IMG/VR virus record: IMGVR_UViG_3300025108_000203
Span: 1 to 33,549 of that record
Length of the DNA: 33,549 nt
Strand: one strand, 5' to 3'
DNA from: a virus
Positions 29,863-33,549 of this stretch are shown one piece after another. The translations under genes and the position numbers were made by a program. Position 1 is the stretch's first letter; every line of letters begins with the position of its first letter. Below the pieces are notes generated by a model. The model searched no databases. It saw only the letters and a program-made list of their open reading frames with translations, and was not told where the DNA came from.

Positions 29863-30177
29863 TTAACCTTCACAGGTCAAAAGGTCATAGACTTCTTTGC
29901 CCGTCTCCGTCAAGTGGATCACGTTCATATCACTCCTGATCTTGGATGGGCGTCGCTCAAGGAGACACATACCAGGACAATTTTTTTCTGTACGGGAGCA
30001 AAGAATAGATAGTTGACGTGAGATGGTTGATTGCTGCATGCTCAATAACTTGTTTAACTGGTTTTGATGCACCCCAGGGATCCCAGCCTCTGCGACACGT
30101 AAAAAAATACGAAGAGCCGACACAGATAACTTTGGGTTGAAGCTGTAAAAAGGCTCTAGTTGTTTAGAAGTCATCAT
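29863..30177 (-). CDS. MarR-like winged-helix regulator (104 aa)
   Basis: Start ATG 30177 or 30174; an upstream TTG lies inside the preceding gene. The protein is a compact winged helix: helix-turn-helix in VHQNQLNKLLSMQQSTISRQ (residues about 37-56), a wing region with two cysteines, then HLTETGKEVYDLL at the end, the usual MarR-type dimerisation helix. It would bind palindromic DNA as a dimer and could control early phage genes, for example through the inverted repeat at 16292-16306; that link is speculation. It overlaps the upstream gene by 14 bases. Confidence 0.75.
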   Translation of the reverse strand: MMTSKQLEPFYSFNPKLSVSALRIFLRVAEAGIPGVHQNQLNKLLSMQQSTISRQLSILCSRTEKNCPGMCLLERRPSKIRSDMNVIHLTETGKEVYDLLTCEG

Positions 30178-30418
30178 GATCAAAGTTAAATTCAAATTTA
30201 GAAATTACTTGAGGCGTGGGGAAGCATTGATAAACTGTCCCTACAGTCGACCTACTCTCTAACAAGACACGAGGGGCCACAGAAGTAGAACAAAATTGTC
30301 TTTCTTGTCTATTACTAATTTTCTGAAGAGACGCGAGACTTAGGCCGCTAAATCCAAAACCAGCTATAAAGATAAGAAGGTAAGGTGTACAGTTTGATAG
30401 TTTTTTAGTGAAGTTCAT
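30164..30418 (-). CDS. Small membrane or exported protein (84 aa)
   Basis: Start ATG 30418, overlapping the previous stop (ATGA). A basic start (MNFTKKLSN) is followed by a hydrophobic helix of about 20 residues (YLLIFIAGFGFSGLSLASL), which may be a signal anchor. The remainder is soluble with two cysteines. Function unknown; such proteins may alter the host envelope. Confidence 0.7.
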   Translation of the reverse strand: MNFTKKLSNCTPYLLIFIAGFGFSGLSLASLQKISNRQERQFCSTSVAPRVLLESRSTVGTVYQCFPTPQVISKFEFNFDHDDF

Positions 30419-30582
30419 GGTCTAGGTGCTTTGTGTTTACGTGTGTTAGCTTCATAAAAAGCTTTTTCTAGGGCTGTGAGCCCTGAAGGATCATTTTTTG
30501 CGATTGCTTCAAAAGCTTTTGACTTTGCTCGGGCAATCGTTTGGTCTGTGTTGGTTGCCCAAGATTGTGCTCGACGTGCCAT
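30415..30582 (-). CDS. Small basic protein (55 aa)
   Basis: A 55-residue gene with ATG 30582 and a TGA overlapping the ATG of the next gene (ATGA at 30415-30418). It starts two bases after the previous stop. The protein is helical and basic (MARRAQSWATNTDQTIARAK; ALEKAFYEANTRKHKAPRP). The tight packing on both sides supports it as real. Function unknown. Confidence 0.75.
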   Translation of the reverse strand: MARRAQSWATNTDQTIARAKSKAFEAIAKNDPSGLTALEKAFYEANTRKHKAPRP

Positions 30583-30584
30583 GG

Positions 30585-30833
30585 TTAAAAAGGTAACTTT
30601 TCGTTTTTCGCATGAAAGAACTCGCGTTCAAAGGTTTTACTCTTTATGGCTACACAAAGAGTAGTTAGCCCGTTGTAAAGACTTTGTTCTTTCTCTGTCA
30701 AAGACTCTCGTTCGAGAACAACATTTTGTTTGGCTACCGCATCTTGATGAAGTTGATCTAGTTGCTCAACAGAAAGCCCGTTAAGCATAAAATTAATAGC
30801 CTCTACGTAAGAGTCAATGAGATCGGGAATCAT
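30585..30833 (-). CDS. Hypothetical helical protein (82 aa)
   Basis: 82 residues, ATG 30833, fully helical and acidic (LIDSYVEAINFMLNGLSVEQ; ERESLTEKEQSLYNGL). It sits in a convoy of small genes with gaps of two bases on either side. I do not recognise it. Confidence 0.7.
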   Translation of the reverse strand: MIPDLIDSYVEAINFMLNGLSVEQLDQLHQDAVAKQNVVLERESLTEKEQSLYNGLTTLCVAIKSKTFEREFFHAKNEKLPF

Positions 30834-30835
30834 AA

Positions 30836-31042
30836 TTAACTTGGATTAGTGTGCGTGGAATTGAAGAGAGCCGCTTTAACTGCGACCACAGTAGTTTCTT
30901 CTACTTTTAGCCCGTTTACATCCTGTCCGAAGTATGTACCGGATGACGGTATTTCGATGATTGAGGCGTAAGGTTCCCCATCTTTGGAAATTAACTCGAA
31001 GTAGCTTTCAATTGCAGTCGATTGTTTGAATGAGAATGTCAT
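30836..31042 (-). CDS. Hypothetical protein (68 aa)
   Basis: 68 residues, ATG 31042, overlapping the preceding gene by four bases. Strand-rich (YASIIEIPSSGTYFGQDV, then VEETTVVAVKAALFN), with no recognised motif. Part of the same translationally coupled convoy. Confidence 0.68.
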   Translation of the reverse strand: MTFSFKQSTAIESYFELISKDGEPYASIIEIPSSGTYFGQDVNGLKVEETTVVAVKAALFNSTHTNPS

Positions 31043-31227
31043 AGAAATTCGTCAATAGGTTTTGTTTGTGCTTTTTGATGAGCATGGTCAACTACATCAA
31101 GATACTGGTCTTCTAAGATCTTGACGCCTTTTGTGTCAACCTGTGAACACGTGAATCGGTCAAAAGCTCCTGGTTTTCGCTTGTATGTTGTAGGTTTCTT
31201 GGTTTTCTTGCTGTGTTTAGGCATCAA
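31039..31227 (-). CDS. Small basic protein (62 aa)
   Basis: 62 residues starting MMPKHSKKTKKPTTYKRKPG, so the N-terminus is highly basic and may bind nucleic acid. The second half is polar to acidic. It overlaps both neighbours by four bases. Function unknown. Confidence 0.68.
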   Translation of the reverse strand: MMPKHSKKTKKPTTYKRKPGAFDRFTCSQVDTKGVKILEDQYLDVVDHAHQKAQTKPIDEFL

Positions 31228-31406
31228 GCAATCTCTTTACGTGTTAAAAAGCTTTCAAGCACTGGTATCAACCGCCTAAGACGAATTTTCGTCTCCGTGG
31301 GAGTACCCGAAGCAATTGAGAGAGATTTGTACCTTGCAAGGCAATGATACGTTAAATCATGTGTGTCAAGTGCATAAAGATCGTAAGGTATGCGAGTGAA
31401 AGTCAC
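31224..31406 (-). CDS. Small protein, paralogue of the gene at 32978-33202 (60 aa)
   Basis: 60 residues, ATG 31406. IPYDLYALDTHDLTYHCLAR aligns with MPFDIYTLDEHGLAHHSLIK of the 74-residue protein at 32978-33202, and RLIPVLESFL with ELIPALEYID. The two are diverged copies. I do not know the family. A short alpha/beta protein that may act early against the host is conceivable. It overlaps both neighbours by four bases. Confidence 0.7.
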   Translation of the reverse strand: MTFTRIPYDLYALDTHDLTYHCLARYKSLSIASGTPTETKIRLRRLIPVLESFLTRKEIA

Positions 31407-31654
31407 ACGTAAAGCTCAAAGATCGGACGCACACCTTTTCGCCAAAGAGAATCGTAAAACGACTCTTCAAAGTCTTCAGCGTCTAGGTGATAAGCTCCAA
31501 GATGATACAAGCACAAACCGTCACTAGCGGCATCTCTAAGGAAAGATTCACCTTTGGATGTAAGAGCTATAAGTGAAATAAAGCCAGGGCGAGATTGTCT
31601 AAAACTTACGTCTCCACTAGGACAAACGTCAGGTATGACCGTTGAATTTGTCAT
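31403..31654 (-). CDS. Hypothetical protein (83 aa)
   Basis: 83 residues, ATG 31654, overlapping the preceding gene by four bases. It contains ISLIALTSKGESFLRDAASD, which looks like the C-terminal half of a winged helix, and an aromatic, acidic end (DFEESFYDSLWRKGVRPIFE). Unrecognised. Confidence 0.68.
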   Translation of the reverse strand: MTNSTVIPDVCPSGDVSFRQSRPGFISLIALTSKGESFLRDAASDGLCLYHLGAYHLDAEDFEESFYDSLWRKGVRPIFELYV

Positions 31655-31941
31655 GACTTAGTCTCACGAGACTCAATCGCTTCGTTAGCGTTTTCCATCC
31701 AAGCCATACAGTAATCCAGAGCATCGTCAAGCTTAGCTAATATTTCTGCACGTTCAAATTGTGCTTGGTTGAAGTCGTCAGGGTGGTTGCCTTGAAAGTC
31801 ACGCCCATGGAAAGTAGCAGCGGTGATCGATTGCATAGTTTTTCGGACGAAAATAGCCGCCCAGTTGTACTCGTCATAGAGAGTTTCTGGAGAAGTACCG
31901 TTGAGATTGATCTTTGGAAGGGTGATCTTAGTGTTTGTCAT
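31651..31941 (-). CDS. Conserved helical phage protein (96 aa)
   Basis: 96 residues, ATG 31941. The pattern INLNGTSPETLYDEYNWAA, FHGRDFQGNHPDDFNQAQFE, LAKLDDALDYCMAWME recalls a small helical-hairpin protein that is common in tailed phages (GTSxExL ... ARRExxxRxxxLxxVxxxL). Function unknown. Its start overlaps the stop of the membrane protein upstream. Confidence 0.75.
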   Translation of the reverse strand: MTNTKITLPKINLNGTSPETLYDEYNWAAIFVRKTMQSITAATFHGRDFQGNHPDDFNQAQFERAEILAKLDDALDYCMAWMENANEAIESRETKS

Positions 31942-32105
31942 AAGTCAGGGTTACGAATGAAACGTTGAGCGTTAATAGCTGAAGCCGCAGCGAAGATAAC
32001 AACTACAGGTTCGCTTTTCTGCGCACCTAGAACTGTTATCCATACAGAAACAAGCGTGACAAATAAAGCGATGGCTCGCTTGTCTGTAGCAGATTGTTTA
32101 AACAT
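31938..32105 (-). CDS. Two-helix membrane micro-protein (55 aa)
   Basis: A 55-residue gene, ATG 32105, TGA 31940-31938 overlapping the next ATG (ATGA). Two hydrophobic helices, IALFVTLVSVWITVLGAQ and PVVVIFAAASAINAQ, are joined by a short Lys/Glu turn. It should insert in the inner membrane as a hairpin. A holin-like or envelope-altering role is possible, but its place among early genes makes an early membrane function more likely. Confidence 0.75.
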   Translation of the reverse strand: MFKQSATDKRAIALFVTLVSVWITVLGAQKSEPVVVIFAAASAINAQRFIRNPDL

Positions 32106-32820
32106 GCTTGGCACCAGATCCGTGAGCCTCTACATATACGTCAGCTTTAGAACCATTACATAAGGTGCAAGTGCTACAGGTAGCTTGTGATTTGGGAGCC
32201 GTGGCAGGGCACAGTTTGCCGCTATAAGCCACAGAATGCTTGGGGATCACAGCAAACGTTTGCCATCCATGCGCTGACGCGTTGAGATAGTCATCCAATC
32301 CATCACAGGAAGCCATAAAATAGCCTTTGCACCATTGTGCGAATGGTTCTCGCCATTGATGAGTGTAACCTGTATGAGAATCAGCGTGTTCGTTAATAGT
32401 GTGAAACAGTGAGGGAGCAATTAAACTCGGATCCCCATAAGATCCCCACCTAATCTTGTTACCTTTGATCATCTCTGGTGTTAAGTCTGAAAGTTGACCA
32501 TAAACATCACGTTTGTATGCCCTCCAGATAGATAAAGGTGCTTGGCCTGGATTTACATAGCAACTTCTATTTATATACTTATCGAGCGTGGGATCGTATT
32601 GCCCTCGATGAGAACAATTACCACAGATTGAGTAATCTTCTCCATTTGCAATTGCTTCCACTGGATCTATATCTTCTCGCAAAATCCAGACTTGAAACAT
32701 AGGACCAGTCTTGCGATTACTGGTCTTAATTGTCATGATTACAACAAACGGATTACCATCTATCGGTGAGATACCGCGTTGCAGCACAAAACCCTTGAAG
32801 CCATTGAATCTTTTAGCCAT
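32098..32820 (-). CDS. Cys-rich conserved phage protein, DUF7227-like (240 aa)
   Basis: 240 residues, ATG 32820. It contains the signatures TSNRKTGPMFQVWILREDI, CGNCSHRG, RSCYVNPGQAPLSIWRAY and CSTCTLC, which I associate with a widespread uncharacterised phage protein (DUF7227-like). The CxxC at about residue 66, later single cysteines and a CxxCxxC near the end could bind zinc or an Fe-S cluster. The conserved N-R-K-T-G and R-x-C-Y-V-N blocks look like an active site or a DNA-binding surface, but no function is established to my knowledge. Confidence 0.82.
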   Translation of the reverse strand: MAKRFNGFKGFVLQRGISPIDGNPFVVIMTIKTSNRKTGPMFQVWILREDIDPVEAIANGEDYSICGNCSHRGQYDPTLDKYINRSCYVNPGQAPLSIWRAYKRDVYGQLSDLTPEMIKGNKIRWGSYGDPSLIAPSLFHTINEHADSHTGYTHQWREPFAQWCKGYFMASCDGLDDYLNASAHGWQTFAVIPKHSVAYSGKLCPATAPKSQATCSTCTLCNGSKADVYVEAHGSGAKHV

Positions 32821-32822
32821 GA

Positions 32823-32978
32823 TTAAACCTCTTGGATGTAATAAAGGAGAGCGTGTGGATGGTTGTTAATAAAGACATTAATTGCGTCACGTAAGTTTTC
32901 CGCTTTGATGCGAATCTCTCTACGTGTCACTATATCTTTCTGGGTGTAATCTCTGTAACTAGCTGTAAAGTTTGCCAT
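32823..32978 (-). CDS. Small hypothetical protein (51 aa)
   Basis: A 51-residue gene, ATG 32978, whose start overlaps the stop of the preceding gene by one base (TGATG on the minus strand). It starts MANFTASYRDYTQKDIVTRR and ends HPHALLYYIQEV, ending two bases before the next gene. Helical and polar. Function unknown; coupling supports it. Confidence 0.72.
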   Translation of the reverse strand: MANFTASYRDYTQKDIVTRREIRIKAENLRDAINVFINNHPHALLYYIQEV

Positions 32979-33202
32979 CACTTGCATCCATCGTGATAAG
33001 GAATGCCACAGGAATTGTTTTCAATTAAGTCAGCATCAGAGGGTTCCCAATTGTCTATGTACTCCAAAGCAGGGATTAACTCATCTTCAATCTTCTCTAA
33101 AATATCACCTGGTATGTAATTGTTTCTGACTAGCATCTTAAACTTAATCAGTGAGTGATGAGCAAGACCATGTTCATCAAGAGTGTAGATGTCAAAAGGC
33201 AT
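32978..33202 (-). CDS. Small protein, paralogue of the gene at 31224-31406 (74 aa)
   Basis: 74 residues, ATG 33202. The first 50 residues match the shorter protein at 31224-31406 (MPFDIYTLDEHGLAHHSLIK versus IPYDLYALDTHDLTYHCLAR). It has an additional C-terminal tail (WEPSDADLIENNSCGIPYHD, then GCK) with two cysteines. Family unknown. Confidence 0.72.
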   Translation of the reverse strand: MPFDIYTLDEHGLAHHSLIKFKMLVRNNYIPGDILEKIEDELIPALEYIDNWEPSDADLIENNSCGIPYHDGCK

Positions 33203-33204
33203 GA

Positions 33205-33549
33205 TTAGTTGAGCGAAGGGTTACGATCTTTAGCAGTTAGAGAGGGGTCAGGATCACTGCCCTGAGGCAGATAATAGTCTCCATTCTTTAGTGGCAGGTA
33301 CTGTGACCACCATTTCAGAATGTTTTGTGACACATACTCCTCACATTCTTCAATGGTGTCATACTCACGCCATTGAAACTCATCAGATACAGGTACCCAC
33401 TCCCATTGAATAGAATACTTTGTACGATGTTGTGAGTGATAGATACAACCTACCTTCTCATCACCCTCACCTAAAGGATCGTTAAGGTAGATAAAACTTT
33501 CTACGCTATATTGTAAAGATGGATGAGGCCTGACATAGTCAATGTCAAA
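33205..33549 (-). CDS. Hypothetical protein, C-terminal 114 residues (5' end outside window)
   Basis: The frame is open from the right edge to TAA 33207-33205, giving 114 residues of an acidic, Trp/Tyr-rich protein (IQWEWVPVSDEFQWREYDTI; YVSQNILKWWSQYLPLKNGD; QGSDPDPSLTAKDRNPSLN). It leaves two bases before the next start. The start codon is beyond the window. I do not recognise the family. Confidence 0.8.
   Translation of the reverse strand, partial: FDIDYVRPHPSLQYSVESFIYLNDPLGEGDEKVGCIYHSQHRTKYSIQWEWVPVSDEFQWREYDTIEECEEYVSQNILKWWSQYLPLKNGDYYLPQGSDPDPSLTAKDRNPSLN

Noticed and set aside
1-33549. tRNA genes, CRISPR arrays, insertion sequences, attachment sites
   Set aside because: No cloverleaf, regularly spaced repeats, transposase, integrase or terminal inverted repeats were found in the gaps, all of which are under about 300 bases; short or diverged tRNAs could be missed without a covariance search.

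Overview
The window looks like part of the genome of a tailed double-stranded DNA phage (Caudoviricetes), most probably a marine cyanophage. The evidence is the long LamG/SPRY-type tail-fibre protein with the C-terminal signature I associate with Synechococcus/Prochlorococcus phages, the mix of thyX, dcd, family A DNA polymerase and PrimPol-D5 helicase, and the dense packing of tiny overlapping genes. No integrase, lysogeny module, tRNA, CRISPR array or insertion sequence was seen. The host is an inference; no photosynthesis gene lies in the window. No T4-type replication gene and no T7-type RNA polymerase is present here, so I cannot place it in a named genus.

Left arm, about 1-12092, mostly plus strand, late functions. 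It runs: the end of a tail-fibre-like gene; three small appendage or structural proteins; a 1198-residue receptor-binding or tail-fibre protein; an HNH nuclease; a run of small Lys-rich proteins, one of them Cys-rich with a HiPIP-like C-terminus; a predicted structural protein; a bifunctional endolysin (GH24 lysozyme plus C39-like cysteine peptidase); small proteins including a second HNH; and thyX. Three genes in this arm run on the minus strand: a 58-residue holin-like membrane protein, an unknown protein, and a protein with a tail-fibre-type C-terminus.

Right arm, 12093-33549, almost all minus strand, early and middle functions (read right to left). A convoy of very small coupled genes, a Cys-rich conserved phage protein, a winged-helix regulator and dcd end at a clear terminator (29271-29298). 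A near-consensus sigma70 promoter (29108-29136) then starts an insulated four-gene cassette: a coiled-coil protein, a possible DUF3150-like protein, a RavA/MoxR-type AAA+ ATPase and a ViaA-type VWA protein. Next comes a 265-residue gene with its own promoter and terminator, then polA and accessory genes to another terminator (19501-19531), then an HNH/HTH protein, an SSB-like protein and a 272-residue protein to a third terminator (17405-17437). After that come a degenerate methyltransferase-like gene, a RecB-type nuclease, the PrimPol-helicase and a membrane protein, which meets thyX stop codon to stop codon.

How the genes work together: PrimPol-helicase, PolA, the SSB-like protein and the RecB-type nuclease form a replication/recombination set. 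Dcd and ThyX feed dUMP-to-dTMP synthesis. The RavA-ViaA-like cassette is the most interesting accessory system and may remodel host or virion proteins with a metal-dependent VWA adaptor. Hairpin-plus-T-tract terminators sit just upstream of the polA start and of the HNH/HTH gene, which suggests regulated read-through or antitermination.
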